Below are positions 9,173 to 17,806 of a stretch of DNA of 64,000 nt, in pieces; position 1 is the stretch's first letter; the number at the start of each line of letters is the position of its first letter. A model generated the notes under the pieces. It saw only the letters and a list, made by a program, of their open reading frames with translations. It did no database searches and was not told where the DNA came from. Both the position numbers and the translations under genes were made by a program. Source of the DNA: Serratia bockelmannii (lineage in GTDB: Bacteria; Pseudomonadota; Gammaproteobacteria; Enterobacterales; Enterobacteriaceae); assembly GCF_008011855.1 (NCBI RefSeq), contig NZ_VOUX01000001.1, forward strand, positions 62,001 through 126,000, given 5' to 3'.

Positions 9173-9609
9173 TATCCGTCCTGTTTACCTGTCTATGATG
9201 AACTCCGCTCTGAGCTGCAGAGCAAACGATTGCCATTAACAATCGTAATGAGAATGAGGTCGTGGCATCATTCCGCTGTTTATTGTGTATACAGCCGCCA
9301 TTAAATAACGGCGTGGCATGCTACCGTTTCCCGATAAATGTGGCAAAAAAACCTGCGTACAAAGTGTGAACAATGGTGTGTATTTTTTAAACTGAAAACA
9401 AAAGCGCATATTATTCAGTAAGATGAGTCTCATTATCAACACGGAAATATCGAACGATAAAAGTGATTGAAATCACAGAATAATAATTACCGTGCAAATT
9501 AAAGGGATTTGGAGGTTATTTTGCGTGAGGGGAGAAGGCGGGCGGAAAATAAAGCGATGGCGCCTGCGCGGCAATGAGCGTGCGCAGGCGAATCGGACGA
9601 GGAGCAGGC
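9173..9609. other. Long AT-rich intergenic region upstream of ansP
   Basis: 437 bases with no credible gene. It contains a CRP-like palindrome at 9462-9477 and a short ATGAG-T-CTCAT palindrome (9423-9433) inside a region matching the Fur consensus at about 14 of 19 bases (9419-9437). The open frames are short and not protein-like. It probably holds the ansP promoter; the length suggests more regulation than a single promoter, or a lost gene. Confidence 0.6.
9462..9477. promoter_or_regulatory. CRP-like site upstream of ansP
   Basis: AGTGA-TTGAAA-TCACA matches the CRP half-sites TGTGA-N6-TCACA with one mismatch. It is about 290 bases upstream of the ansP start, far for simple activation. Confidence 0.45.
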
Positions 9610-10047
9610 TTAGGCGGATTCACCGGCCGGCAGAGCCGAAGCCGGCAGGCCGAACAGCTTGTCGAACGCCCAGTTAAACAGGAAGGTGTAGCAAGGAATG
9701 ATGACGATCAGCGCCATATCCAGCAGCAGCGCCTGCCACAGCGTGATGCCCATCCACCAGGCGATCAGCGGGATCAGATACACCACCAGCGTCAGCTGAA
9801 AGCCGACGGCGTGCAAAATGCGGCGTTTGAGCGTGCGGGTGCGCGACACCTGGCGGCTTTCCCACCACTCGAATAAATAGTTGTAAATAAAGTTCCAGCT
9901 TACCGCGATGGTGGTGATCACCACCGCCAGCGGCCCGGTGCTGCTTGGCGCATGGCCCGACAGCAGCGCCAGCCCCAGCGCCGAGATCGCCATGCCGATG
10001 ATTTCATAAGCGGTGACATACACCAGTTTGCGTTTGACGCCTTGCAT
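9610..10047 (-). CDS. PACE-family efflux transporter (AceI-like)
   Basis: 145-residue inner-membrane protein with four hydrophobic helices in two repeats, each carrying PACE signatures (KRKLVYVTAYEIIGM; NFIYNYLFEWWE; HAVGFQLTLVV; YTFLFNWAFDKLFGLP). PACE pumps such as AceI expel chlorhexidine, acriflavine or short diamines in exchange for protons. Length is typical. It is divergent from a LysR gene, the arrangement known for aceI and its regulator. Natural substrate not deducible. Confidence 0.9.
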   Translation of the reverse strand: MQGVKRKLVYVTAYEIIGMAISALGLALLSGHAPSSTGPLAVVITTIAVSWNFIYNYLFEWWESRQVSRTRTLKRRILHAVGFQLTLVVYLIPLIAWWMGITLWQALLLDMALIVIIPCYTFLFNWAFDKLFGLPASALPAGESA

Positions 10048-10132
10048 CGTTTTCTCCCGATCTGTTTTTAGTTGCCTCTGTGGCGACGGCGGCTAAGATA
10101 ACGTCAATCACATTGATAGAAAAAGTCAGGAG

Positions 10133-10151
10133 CTGTCAGTTTTTCTGACAG
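10133..10151. promoter_or_regulatory. Inverted repeat in the PACE/LysR divergent promoter
   Basis: Perfect dyad CTGTCAG-TTTTT-CTGACAG, ending eight bases before the LysR start codon. Position suggests autorepression or a translational hairpin; it may also control the divergent pump gene. Confidence 0.5.
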
Positions 10152-10159
10152 GTTGAGCG

Positions 10160-11053
10160 ATGAATTTTTCCAGCGACAACATCGAACTGTTTTTGGCGGT
10201 GCTCGACCGCGGCTCATTTTCCGCCGCCGCCCGCGCGTTGCGGCGCGTACCGTCTGCGGTCAGCATGGGCATCGCCAACATGGAGGCGGAGCTCGGTTTC
10301 GCCTTGTTCGACCGTTCTCACCGTGAACCGACGCCGACCGCGCTGGCGTTGGCCCTGGCGCCGCACGCCCGCCTGATCGCCGGGCAGCTCAAGCAGCTGC
10401 AGGTGCACGCCATCGAGCTATCCCAGGGGCTGGAGAGCCGGCTTTCGATCGGCGTGGCGTCGGATATTAACGGCGCCGGCCTGCTGGCGGCGGTGAAAAC
10501 GCTGTCGCAGCGTTATCCGCTGCTGAACATTGAAGTGCTCAGCGCGCCGCAGGACGACGTGCTGCACATGCTGCATCAGGAGCGCATCGGCGTTTGTCTG
10601 GCGTTCGGCGGGCTGAACGTCAACAGCGCGGAACAGTTTCACTTCGTCGGCGCGGAATCGCTGGTGGCGATGCTGTCGCCGCAGCATCCGGCGCTGGACG
10701 GCGCGGCGGGTGAGCTGTTTCTCGAAGATCTGGTCAACGTGCGGCAGATCATGGTGGCCAGCCGCGATCTGCCGATCGGCGATCTGCGTCCGCAGGTGGC
10801 GGAGGCGTATTGGCGCACCGACAGCCTACCGATGGCGCTGAACATGGTGGAGGCGGGGCTGGGGTGGGGAAATTTCCCGCTGTCGCTGGCCAAGCCGCTG
10901 CTGGCGCAGGGGCGGCTGGTGCGGCTGAAATTCAAAAATACCAAGAACGAACTGCGCTTGCCGATGCATTTGATCTGGCTGAAGAACCGCCCGTTGGACA
11001 AGGCGGCGCGCGAGCTGGTCGAGCTGATGCGCACGGCGCCGCAGGAAAGCTGA
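10160..11053 (+). CDS. LysR-family regulator divergent from PACE pump
   Basis: 297-residue LTTR: HTH at the N-terminus (ELFLAVLDRGSFSAAARALRRVPSAVS) and a periplasmic-binding-protein-like effector domain. Divergent from the PACE transporter gene with a 112-base gap, so the likely role is drug- or polyamine-responsive control of that pump, as with AceR. Ends 16 bases before the convergent DedA gene. Confidence 0.87.
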   Translation: MNFSSDNIELFLAVLDRGSFSAAARALRRVPSAVSMGIANMEAELGFALFDRSHREPTPTALALALAPHARLIAGQLKQLQVHAIELSQGLESRLSIGVASDINGAGLLAAVKTLSQRYPLLNIEVLSAPQDDVLHMLHQERIGVCLAFGGLNVNSAEQFHFVGAESLVAMLSPQHPALDGAAGELFLEDLVNVRQIMVASRDLPIGDLRPQVAEAYWRTDSLPMALNMVEAGLGWGNFPLSLAKPLLAQGRLVRLKFKNTKNELRLPMHLIWLKNRPLDKAARELVELMRTAPQES

Positions 11054-11069
11054 CGCCCGCTGCGTTTGC

Positions 11070-11633
11070 TTACTCCGGGTGGCGTTTACGCCACCAGAAA
11101 CGCACCAGCAGGATGGCGGCGATCGCCAGCGCGACAAACAGCAGGCCGGAGAGTTTTTTGTCGAAGCCGGTAACGAAGCGTTCGATCGCCTGGCCACCAA
11201 AATAACCGAGCATGACGAAGATCGTCGCCCATAAAATAGCGCCGAGGATATTGAGCGGTACGAAGCGCGACGGCGGCAGGCGGCTGGCGCCGATCAGCAC
11301 CGGGCCGATGATGCGGAAACCGTACATAAAGCGCACCCCGATAACGAACAGCATCGGGTGGCGAGCGATCAGCCTTCTGGCGCGCGCGATGCGCTTTTCC
11401 TGTCCCTTGAGCCGCGAGATGACGCGGCCTTCAAACCGGCGGCCGGCGAAGTACAGCAACTGGTCTCCCGTCATGCCGCCCAGCGCCACCACCGCGATCA
11501 CCCACGGCCAGTGCAGCAGCCCTTCGTGGGCGGCGATGCCGCCCAGCAGCGTGATGGTCTCCCCTTCCGCCAGGCAGCCGATAAACAACGCCCAGTAACC
11601 GTAGTCCGTAATGTAGTGGGCCAAATCGGTCAT
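11070..11633 (-). CDS. yohD: DedA-family membrane protein YohD
   Basis: 187-residue inner-membrane protein of the DedA/SNARE-associated family. The typical segment GGMTGDQLLYFAGRRFEGR and the FMYGFRIIGPVLIGASRLPP stretch with family Arg/Pro residues are present; length is close to E. coli YohD (192). DedA proteins affect membrane lipid homeostasis, proton motive force and in some cases undecaprenyl-phosphate recycling. Monocistronic and convergent with the LysR gene. Confidence 0.82.
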   Translation of the reverse strand: MTDLAHYITDYGYWALFIGCLAEGETITLLGGIAAHEGLLHWPWVIAVVALGGMTGDQLLYFAGRRFEGRVISRLKGQEKRIARARRLIARHPMLFVIGVRFMYGFRIIGPVLIGASRLPPSRFVPLNILGAILWATIFVMLGYFGGQAIERFVTGFDKKLSGLLFVALAIAAILLVRFWWRKRHPE

Positions 11634-11683
11634 TCCTTACTCCTTATGTGGCTGACGCATAAGGGCAAGTATACGCCCGATCG

Positions 11684-12361
11684 CTAGCCTTGGGCGATTT
11701 GGGCCACCAACGCTCTGCGCCGCGCCAGGCTTTCCGCCATTTGTGCCTGTACCTTGGCGTAAATGTGCGGCGGGGCCAGTTTCGGCGTGCCGCCCTCGAA
11801 CGGCGGGGCCGGGGCGTATTCCAGATAAAGTTGGATCGTCTGAGCGGTGTCTTCGCCGTGCAGTTCGGCGATCAGCGCCAGCGCGAAATCGATGCCGGCG
11901 GTGACGCCGCCGCCGCTGATTACGTTGCCGTCGCGTTCTACGCGAGCAGCGCTGGGTATGGCGCCGAACAGCTTCAGGCTATCGCGCATAGACCAGTGGC
12001 AGGCGGCGCGTTTACCCAGCAATAGCCCGGCGGCGGCTAGGATCAGCGAACCGGTACACACCGAGGTCAGGTAGCGAGCATCGGTGCCCAGCCGACGGAT
12101 TTGCCGCATGAATGCTTCATCCTGTAATGCCTGGGTGCAGCCGCTGCCGCCCGGCACGCACAGCACGTCGCAGCGCGCGATCTCCGGCAGCGGGCGCAGC
12201 TGAGTGAAGTGCAAGCCTTCCGATTCGACATCCGCGCCGTCTACCGAAGCGACGATGATTTCCGCGCCCGGCATGCGGCGCAGAAACTGCAGCGGGCCGG
12301 TGAAGTCGAGTTGGGTGACGCCTTGATAGATGGGAAATACAATCACGAGTGGTTCAGACAT
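11684..12361 (-). CDS. DJ-1/PfpI-family protein (isonitrile hydratase-like)
   Basis: 225 residues with a class-I glutamine-amidotransferase-like fold. The nucleophile elbow is in TSVCTGSLILAAAGLL (Cys about residue 100), followed by the ACHW segment seen in isonitrile hydratase InhA and GlxA-type proteins. The start at MSEPLVIVFP is chosen over an upstream in-frame start because the family begins there. It is divergent from a GlxA-like regulator of the same superfamily, 91 bases away, so a regulator-target pair is likely. Substrate unproven. Confidence 0.82.
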   Translation of the reverse strand: MSEPLVIVFPIYQGVTQLDFTGPLQFLRRMPGAEIIVASVDGADVESEGLHFTQLRPLPEIARCDVLCVPGGSGCTQALQDEAFMRQIRRLGTDARYLTSVCTGSLILAAAGLLLGKRAACHWSMRDSLKLFGAIPSAARVERDGNVISGGGVTAGIDFALALIAELHGEDTAQTIQLYLEYAPAPPFEGGTPKLAPPHIYAKVQAQMAESLARRRALVAQIAQG

Positions 12362-12452
12362 GACATTCGCCTCATTTTTATCGTTGGACCTGGGCCATAA
12401 TAGCCGCCCTGTTTTTGGCTGATATGACAGATAACCCTCAAAAAGCGCCATC

Positions 12453-13397
12453 ATGAAAACGATCGGTTTTGTGGTTTTTCCCGGTTTTAACCTGCTGGAC
12501 TTTGCCGGCCCGCTGGCGGCGTTCGATAACGTCAGCCAGTTTACCGATCCGCCGGCTTACCGCTGCGTGGCGATTTCGCCGCAGGGCGGGATGGTCGCCA
12601 GCTCGGCCGGGGTGGAGATCGCCACGCAGCCGTGCGGCGACGAGCGTTTCGATACGCTGGTGGTGGCCGGCGGCAGCGGCAACGTGATGGCGGTGCAGTC
12701 GCCGGCGCTGGTGGCGTTCCTGACGACCCACAGCCGGCGCGCGCGGCGCATCGCCAGCGTGTGCACCGGCGCGTTTATTCTGGCAGCCTGCGGTTTACTG
12801 GACGGCAGGCGCGCTACCACCCACTGGTATCACGCGGCGCGATTGCAGCAGAGCTATCCGCGTATCCGCGTCGACAGCAACCGCATTTTCATTCGTGACG
12901 GCGATATCTGGACGTCAGCCGGCATCAGCGCCGGTATCGATCTGGCGTTGGCGCTGATCGAGGACGATCTGGGCGCCACGATGGCGGCGGGCGTGGCACG
13001 GCAGCTGGTGGTCTACCACCGGCGCCCCGGTGGGCAGTCGCAATACTCGCTGCTGCTGGCGTTGAATCCGTCGTCGGATCGCATGCGCGCCGCGCTGTCG
13101 TACGCGCGCGAACACTTACATCTGCCGCTGTCGGTGGCGGATCTGGCCGACGCCGCCTGCCTGAGCGAGCGGCAGTTCGGTCGGCTGTTCCGTGCCGAAA
13201 CCGGGCAGACGCCGGCCAAGGTCATCGAGCAGCTGCGGGTGGAGGCGGCCAGGGTGCGCATCGAAGAGAGCGCCGAGCCGCTGGAGGCGATCGCCCGCTT
13301 GGTGGGGTTCAGCGATCCGGAGCGCATGAGGCGGGCGTTTATCCGCGTATTTGGCCTGTCGCCGCAGGCGATCCGCCGGCTCGGCCGCGCGGGATAA
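12453..13397 (+). CDS. GlxA-type regulator (DJ-1/PfpI sensor + AraC HTH)
   Basis: 314 residues. Residues about 1-190 form a DJ-1/PfpI domain (MKTIGFVVFPGFNLLDFAG; ASVCTGAFILAACGLLDGR) and about 210-310 an AraC-type double HTH (SVADLADAACLSERQFGRLF; RLVGFSDPERMRRAF). Such regulators sense small metabolites through the amidotransferase-like domain. Divergent from the isonitrile-hydratase-like gene and followed after 45 bases by the AHCY-like gene on the same strand, so it may control both. Confidence 0.88.
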   Translation: MKTIGFVVFPGFNLLDFAGPLAAFDNVSQFTDPPAYRCVAISPQGGMVASSAGVEIATQPCGDERFDTLVVAGGSGNVMAVQSPALVAFLTTHSRRARRIASVCTGAFILAACGLLDGRRATTHWYHAARLQQSYPRIRVDSNRIFIRDGDIWTSAGISAGIDLALALIEDDLGATMAAGVARQLVVYHRRPGGQSQYSLLLALNPSSDRMRAALSYAREHLHLPLSVADLADAACLSERQFGRLFRAETGQTPAKVIEQLRVEAARVRIEESAEPLEAIARLVGFSDPERMRRAFIRVFGLSPQAIRRLGRAG

Positions 13398-13442
13398 TTT
13401 TTTTGCCACGCCTGGCGGCGGGGCACACCAGAGGAGCAACGG

Positions 13443-14546
13443 ATGTATCAGGATTTTGAGAGCGAATTGAGCTGGGCGACGCGCCATATGCCGCGCACCC
13501 GGGCGGCGGTGGCAGCGTTGCCGGACCTGCACGGGGTGCGGCTGGCGTGCAATATGCACCTGGATCTGAAAATGGCGCCGCTGGTGGCCGGCCTGCTGGA
13601 CAAGGGCGCGGCGATCTTCCTGACCACCTGTAATCCCACCACGGTACAGAACGACGTAGTGGCCTGGCTGGAACGGCGCGGCGCGCAGGCTTACGCCTGG
13701 CGTGACATGAGCGTCGGCGAATGGTCGGAATCTTTCGACCGCGCGCTGGCCTGGCAGCCGACCCATCTGTGCGAAATGGGGGCGGATCTGACCACCCGTC
13801 TGCACCAGTCGCCGAGCGGCCCACAGATCGTCGCCGGGTTGGAGGCCACCGGATCGGGCATCAGCCGGTTAAACGGCGTGGCGCCGCGCTACCCGATCTT
13901 CAACTGGGACGATCTGCCGGTGAAAGAGGGGTTGCACAATCGGCATATGGTTGGGCTGACCGCCTGGCATACCTTCTTCCAGACCACCCATTTGACGCTG
14001 CACGAGAAGCGCGTGCTGGTGATCGGTTACGGCCTGGTCGGGCAGGGGACGGCAGCGGCGGCCAGGGCCTACGGCGGCCAGGTGATGGTGGCGGAAATCG
14101 ATCCGGCGCGCGCGCTGCAGGCGCGTTATGACGGCTGGCAGGTGGTGGATCTGGCGAGCGCGATCGCGCAGGCGGACGTGATCGCCACCGCGACCGGCGC
14201 GAAAAACGTGCTCTCGGCGCAGCATCTGCAACAGGCGCAGGACGGCGTGTTTATCCTCAACGTCGGCCACGTGGCGGAAGAGATCGACGTCGGCTTCCTC
14301 AAGGGCTTGCCGCACCACGAGCCGATGCCTTATGTGAACGCTTACCAACTGAATGAAAAGACGGTCTATTTGCTGGCCAATGGCTCGATGTTCAACCTGA
14401 CCGCCGGCTATGGCGACAGCCTCAACGCCTTCGACGTGACGCTGGCGGTGATGGCGGCCGGCATCGGCCATATCGTCGGCGCCGGGGCGCGGCAAACGCC
14501 GGGGCTGTACCTGCTGCCTCAGTCGGCCTGGCAGCCGGCGCTGTAA
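13443..14546 (+). CDS. Divergent S-adenosylhomocysteine hydrolase-like protein
   Basis: 367 residues, shorter than true SAH hydrolases (about 430-470). It keeps the fold: an N-terminal CNMHLDLKMAP segment (His39), Glu134 in GLEATGSG, a Rossmann GYGLVGQG (195-202) followed by EIDPARALQA, and NVGHVAEEID near residue 279. By manual alignment with human AHCY, Lys186 and Asn191 are kept (Lys161, Asn166) but Asp190 is His165 and Cys195 is Val170; the GHPSF loop and the C-terminal tail are also missing. Enterobacteria normally recycle SAH through Pfs/LuxS, so a different substrate is plausible. Ribosome-binding site AGAGGAGCAACGG. Confidence 0.75.
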   Translation: MYQDFESELSWATRHMPRTRAAVAALPDLHGVRLACNMHLDLKMAPLVAGLLDKGAAIFLTTCNPTTVQNDVVAWLERRGAQAYAWRDMSVGEWSESFDRALAWQPTHLCEMGADLTTRLHQSPSGPQIVAGLEATGSGISRLNGVAPRYPIFNWDDLPVKEGLHNRHMVGLTAWHTFFQTTHLTLHEKRVLVIGYGLVGQGTAAAARAYGGQVMVAEIDPARALQARYDGWQVVDLASAIAQADVIATATGAKNVLSAQHLQQAQDGVFILNVGHVAEEIDVGFLKGLPHHEPMPYVNAYQLNEKTVYLLANGSMFNLTAGYGDSLNAFDVTLAVMAAGIGHIVGAGARQTPGLYLLPQSAWQPAL

Positions 14547-14555
14547 CTTTTTCTA

Positions 14556-14598
14556 CGCGGGCGTTCATCCCAGAGCGCCCGCGGGCTGCGTCGTTTTT
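14556..14598 (+). terminator. Probable terminator after AHCY-like gene
   Basis: Perfect eight-base stem CGCGGGCG/CGCCCGCG with a 12-base loop; a T5 run follows about ten bases later. The distance to the T-run makes it a weak intrinsic terminator. Confidence 0.5.
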
Positions 14599-14697
14599 CG
14601 GCCGACAGAATTTGTCACAAATCCGCCATACAATCCCAGTGCCAAGCGCTGAACCCTCACATATAATTCGCTGAGTTCAAGCCCCCATTTCAGAGTA

Positions 14698-15627
14698 ATG
14701 CCTGTGAAAATACGTGTTTTGGTTCTGACCCTGCTCGCTTTGCAGGCGGGCGCAGGCTTTGCGCCGCGCGCGCTGGCCAGCGACAACGCCGCCGCCGTAC
14801 ACGCCACCCAGCCGGAGCTGGCCTCCGGCAGCGCGATGGTTGTCGATATGCAAACCCATAAGGTGATGTACGCGCGCAACCCGGATGAAGTGGTGCCGAT
14901 CGCCTCGATCACCAAGCTGATGACCGCCATGGTCACGCTGGACGCGCACCTGCCGCTCGACGAGATGCTGTCAGTGGACATCCACCAGACGCCGGAGATG
15001 AAAGGGGTGTATTCGCGGGTACGGCTGAACAGCGAAATCAGCCGCAAGGACATGCTGCTGCTCGCGCTGATGTCGTCGGAAAACCGCGCGGCCGCCAGCC
15101 TGGCGCACCACTATCCAGGGGGCTACAACGCCTTCATCAAAGCGATGAACGCCAAGGCCAGGGCGCTCGGCATGACCAATACCCATTATGTGGAACCGAC
15201 CGGGCTCTCTATTCATAACGTGTCGACGGCGCGCGATCTGACCAAGCTGCTGATCGCCACCAAACAATACCCGTTGATCGGCCAGCTCAGCACCACCACC
15301 GAGCGCATGGCCAGCTTCAAAGACCCGAACTACACGCTGCCGTTCCGCAACACCAACCACCTGGTGTACAACCCGAAATGGAACATCCAGCTGACCAAGA
15401 CCGGCTTCACCAACCAGGCGGGCCACTGCCTGGCGATGCGCACCATGATCGGTAACCGCTCGGTGTCGCTGGTGGTGCTGGACGCCTTCGGCAAATATAC
15501 CCACTTCGCCGACGCCAACCGGCTGCGCAGCTGGATCGAAACCGGCAAGGTGACGCCGATCCCGGCCGCCGCCCGCGACTATCGTCGCCAAAAAGACGCC
15601 AGCTTGGCGAAAAACGCCACCGAATGA
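14698..15627 (+). CDS. pbpG: D-alanyl-D-alanine endopeptidase PBP7
   Basis: 309-residue periplasmic penicillin-binding protein of the S11 family. A signal peptide runs to about residue 28 (ALA|S). Active-site motifs are SITK (Ser70, Lys73), SSEN and KTG (TKTGFTN). Most of the sequence, for example [16 protein letters not shown]-type stretches, is nearly the same as E. coli PbpG. It cleaves D-Ala-meso-DAP crosslinks in peptidoglycan. Single gene with a GC-rich hairpin after the stop. Confidence 0.95.
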   Translation: MPVKIRVLVLTLLALQAGAGFAPRALASDNAAAVHATQPELASGSAMVVDMQTHKVMYARNPDEVVPIASITKLMTAMVTLDAHLPLDEMLSVDIHQTPEMKGVYSRVRLNSEISRKDMLLLALMSSENRAAASLAHHYPGGYNAFIKAMNAKARALGMTNTHYVEPTGLSIHNVSTARDLTKLLIATKQYPLIGQLSTTTERMASFKDPNYTLPFRNTNHLVYNPKWNIQLTKTGFTNQAGHCLAMRTMIGNRSVSLVVLDAFGKYTHFADANRLRSWIETGKVTPIPAAARDYRRQKDASLAKNATE

Positions 15628-15635
15628 CCCGCCTG

Positions 15636-15662
15636 GCGGCCTGCTCATTTGCAGCAGGCCGC
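15636..15662. terminator. Hairpin between convergent pbpG and GNAT genes
   Basis: Ten-base perfect stem GCGGCCTGCT/AGCAGGCCGC with a seven-base loop, directly between the two convergent stops. No U-run, so Rho-independent function is uncertain. Confidence 0.5.
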
Positions 15663-16117
15663 TATCGGCCCTCGGGCCGCCTGATGACAAATCCCCGCTC
15701 GCGATCGCCGTCGAAACCTGCTTTGAGATAAAGCTGGTGCGCGCCGGTGCGTTGCTGCCCCGACAGCAGCATCACCTTGTAACAGCCCTTGCGCCAGGCC
15801 AGCTGCAGCGCGTATTCGATCATCGCGAGCGCCACGCCGTGGCCGCGATAGGGCTCCGCCGTCACCACATGCTCAATAACACCGAACGGCTGCGCCTGGT
15901 GTGCCAGCCCCGGGATCAGCGCCAGCATGCAGGTGGCGATCGGTTGTTCCTCGTCCGCTGCCACCACCAGACGGATCGCCGGATCGTCCAGCAGACGTTG
16001 CAGGGTGCGGCGCGCATCGTCGGCGCGCAGCGGCGCGTCCTGCGGGCGCAGCTCGCGATATAAGGCTAACAGGCCGTTGAGATCGTCCGGCTGCGCCAGG
16101 CGATGAATGATGCTCAT
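15662..16117 (-). CDS. GNAT N-acetyltransferase
   Basis: 151-residue acetyltransferase. The acetyl-CoA-binding motif A is EHVVTAEPYRGHGVALAMI, with the family's conserved R/Q-x-x-G-x-G/A loop slightly altered (RGHGVA). The start at MSIIHRLAQ is set by GAAAGGAGCAACC; the upstream extension lies over the next promoter. Substrate unknown. Divergent from a VOC-family gene across 76 bases. Confidence 0.85.
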   Translation of the reverse strand: MSIIHRLAQPDDLNGLLALYRELRPQDAPLRADDARRTLQRLLDDPAIRLVVAADEEQPIATCMLALIPGLAHQAQPFGVIEHVVTAEPYRGHGVALAMIEYALQLAWRKGCYKVMLLSGQQRTGAHQLYLKAGFDGDRERGFVIRRPEGR

Positions 16118-16193
16118 GGTTGCTCCTTTCCGCCGCTTCAACGGTAATCCGCTATCCTCCATTAATACCACAACGATTGCCGGAGGGGATGTT

Positions 16194-16598
16194 ATGAGTC
16201 AGGTTTCGACCTTTGTCATGTTCCAGGGAGAGGCGCAGCGGGCGATCGATCTCTACAGCCAGGTGTTCGAGCGTTTTCGGCTCATGCAGGTACAGCATTA
16301 CGACCCGACGCCGGACGGCCGGCGATTGATCAAGCATGCTGCCATCGATTTCGATCGGCAGAACCTGGTGTTTATCGATAGCCCGATCAGCCATGACTTT
16401 AGCTTTACCCCGGCGGTGTCGCTGTTCATCAACCTGCCTAACGAAGAAGCGTTGGAGCGGGCGTTCCACCGGCTGGCGGAGGGCGGCAAGGTGCTGATGC
16501 CGCTCGATGACTACGGCTTCAGCGCCCGTTTCGGCTGGCTCAACGATCGTTTCGGCCTTTCCTGGCAGCTCAATGTGCCGGCGGGCGATCTGCCCTGA
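16194..16598 (+). CDS. VOC-family protein (PhnB-like)
   Basis: 134 residues with one beta-alpha-beta-beta-beta unit pair of the glyoxalase/bleomycin-resistance superfamily (STFVMFQGEAQRAIDLYSQVF; FGWLNDRFGLSWQLNV at the end). Resembles the PhnB/3-demethylubiquinone-methyltransferase-like subgroup, which has no agreed function. A strong ribosome-binding site (GGAGGGG) sets the start. Could bind a metal and small ligand; role unknown. Confidence 0.8.
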   Translation: MSQVSTFVMFQGEAQRAIDLYSQVFERFRLMQVQHYDPTPDGRRLIKHAAIDFDRQNLVFIDSPISHDFSFTPAVSLFINLPNEEALERAFHRLAEGGKVLMPLDDYGFSARFGWLNDRFGLSWQLNVPAGDLP

Positions 16599-16701
16599 CG
16601 CTAAGGGAGAATGTGCAAAAGAATGGTAATTACTGCTGTTATTTCATATTGTTATCACCATTTTGGCGAGGAGCTTTGCCGTAGGAAATACCGACAACAT
16701 C

Positions 16702-17622
16702 ATGGAAAGGTGCGCTTTGATTGATTTTGACCGCTATGTTGAGCAAGCGAAGTCTTACGGCGAGTGGCCGGGCGGGCATGTGGAGATGTCGTCCGGTCGC
16801 GTTGAGGGATTGAGCTATCGCCTGTATCGGCAAACTGCCGCGAGTGCAGACGTGATGGTGGTGTATCACGGCGGCGGGGTTAACAGCGCTGCCGGGTATG
16901 ACGTCCTTGCGCGCCAGCTGGCCGCCGAGCCGACGCTCGCGGTGTGTCTGGTCGATATTCGCGGACATGGCGATTCCAGGGGAGAGCGGGGGACGGTTGA
17001 GCGGCCTGAGCGTATTTGGCGCGATGTCGATATCATCCTGGCAGAAATGCGCTGCCGGTTTCCGCTGGCGCGCAGACACCTGCTTGGCCATTCGAGCGGC
17101 GCCGGCATGTTGCTCAACTACTTGACCCGTTACCCTGGCGAACAGCAGGCGGACAGCCTGATCATGCTGGCGCCCGAGCTGGGTCCATTTTCCGGGATGG
17201 CCCGCGATCTGGCGGCGGAGGCCCGTTTTGCTCAGGTGCGACAATGGCCGTTTGTCGCCAATGCGCTCAGCGGCGGGCGCTGGTTTGGGCAATCCCGGGC
17301 GGTCAGCCTGAATTTTCCCCCGGCTGTGCTGGCCGCCGCCCCCGATTTTGTCTGCCAATACAGCGTCAATATGGCTAACGCGTTGACGCCACGCATCCCG
17401 GCAAAGCAACTGGCGGCGCTGCGATTGCCGACCTTGCTGCTGGCGGCAGCGCAGGATGAGCTGTTCAATGCGCAAGCGATGCAGCGCTTCGTCGAACAGC
17501 ATGGCAGTGCGCATGTTGCCTTTGGCTTGCTTGAGGGCAGTACGCATTTATCGTGCGTTTTTGAGGCCCACGGTCATGTCCTGCGCTATCTCGCGGGCGT
17601 ATTCGCTATCGCATCCGATTGA
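16702..17622 (+). CDS. Alpha/beta hydrolase (serine aminopeptidase-like fold)
   Basis: About 306 residues. Oxyanion region VVYHGGGVN, nucleophile elbow LLGHSSGAG, acidic residue in AAQDELFNAQ and catalytic His in LLEGSTHLSC make a complete triad. No signal peptide, so cytosolic. Start uncertain: the ATG at 16702 is preferred, while a TTG at 16663 is also in frame and an AGGAG lies too far upstream of the ATG. Single gene; substrate not predictable, ester or lipid hydrolysis possible. Confidence 0.78.
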   Translation: MERCALIDFDRYVEQAKSYGEWPGGHVEMSSGRVEGLSYRLYRQTAASADVMVVYHGGGVNSAAGYDVLARQLAAEPTLAVCLVDIRGHGDSRGERGTVERPERIWRDVDIILAEMRCRFPLARRHLLGHSSGAGMLLNYLTRYPGEQQADSLIMLAPELGPFSGMARDLAAEARFAQVRQWPFVANALSGGRWFGQSRAVSLNFPPAVLAAAPDFVCQYSVNMANALTPRIPAKQLAALRLPTLLLAAAQDELFNAQAMQRFVEQHGSAHVAFGLLEGSTHLSCVFEAHGHVLRYLAGVFAIASD

Positions 17623-17687
17623 GACGTATGCGCGTAGCTGTTTGTTTATTAATCACTTCTTCTCCACCGCTAACTGGACGGAGGAGT

Positions 17688-17703
17688 GGTGATTAAGATC
17701 ACG
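17688..17703. promoter_or_regulatory. CRP-like palindrome upstream of oxygenase/exporter operon
   Basis: GGTGA-TTAAGA-TCACG, two mismatches from the CRP half-sites, 104 bases before the oxygenase start codon. Confidence 0.4.
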
Positions 17704-17761
17704 AAATTAGTTAATAAATCTTTATGGATTTGATTGCATAATGTTAACATCCTGCCGCTTT

Positions 17762-17778
17762 CATTAGGCTTGCTAATG
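17762..17778. promoter_or_regulatory. Inverted repeat before oxygenase gene
   Basis: Perfect dyad CATTAG-GCTTG-CTAATG, ending 28 bases before the start codon, in the expected promoter/operator or 5' leader position. Confidence 0.4.
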
Positions 17779-17806
17779 ATATTCTTATTGTCAAGGAATG
17801 CTCAGG

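Noticed and set aside
9240-9262. Fur box near AATCGTAATGAGAATGAG
   Set aside because: Only one half-site agrees; the second half is too poor.
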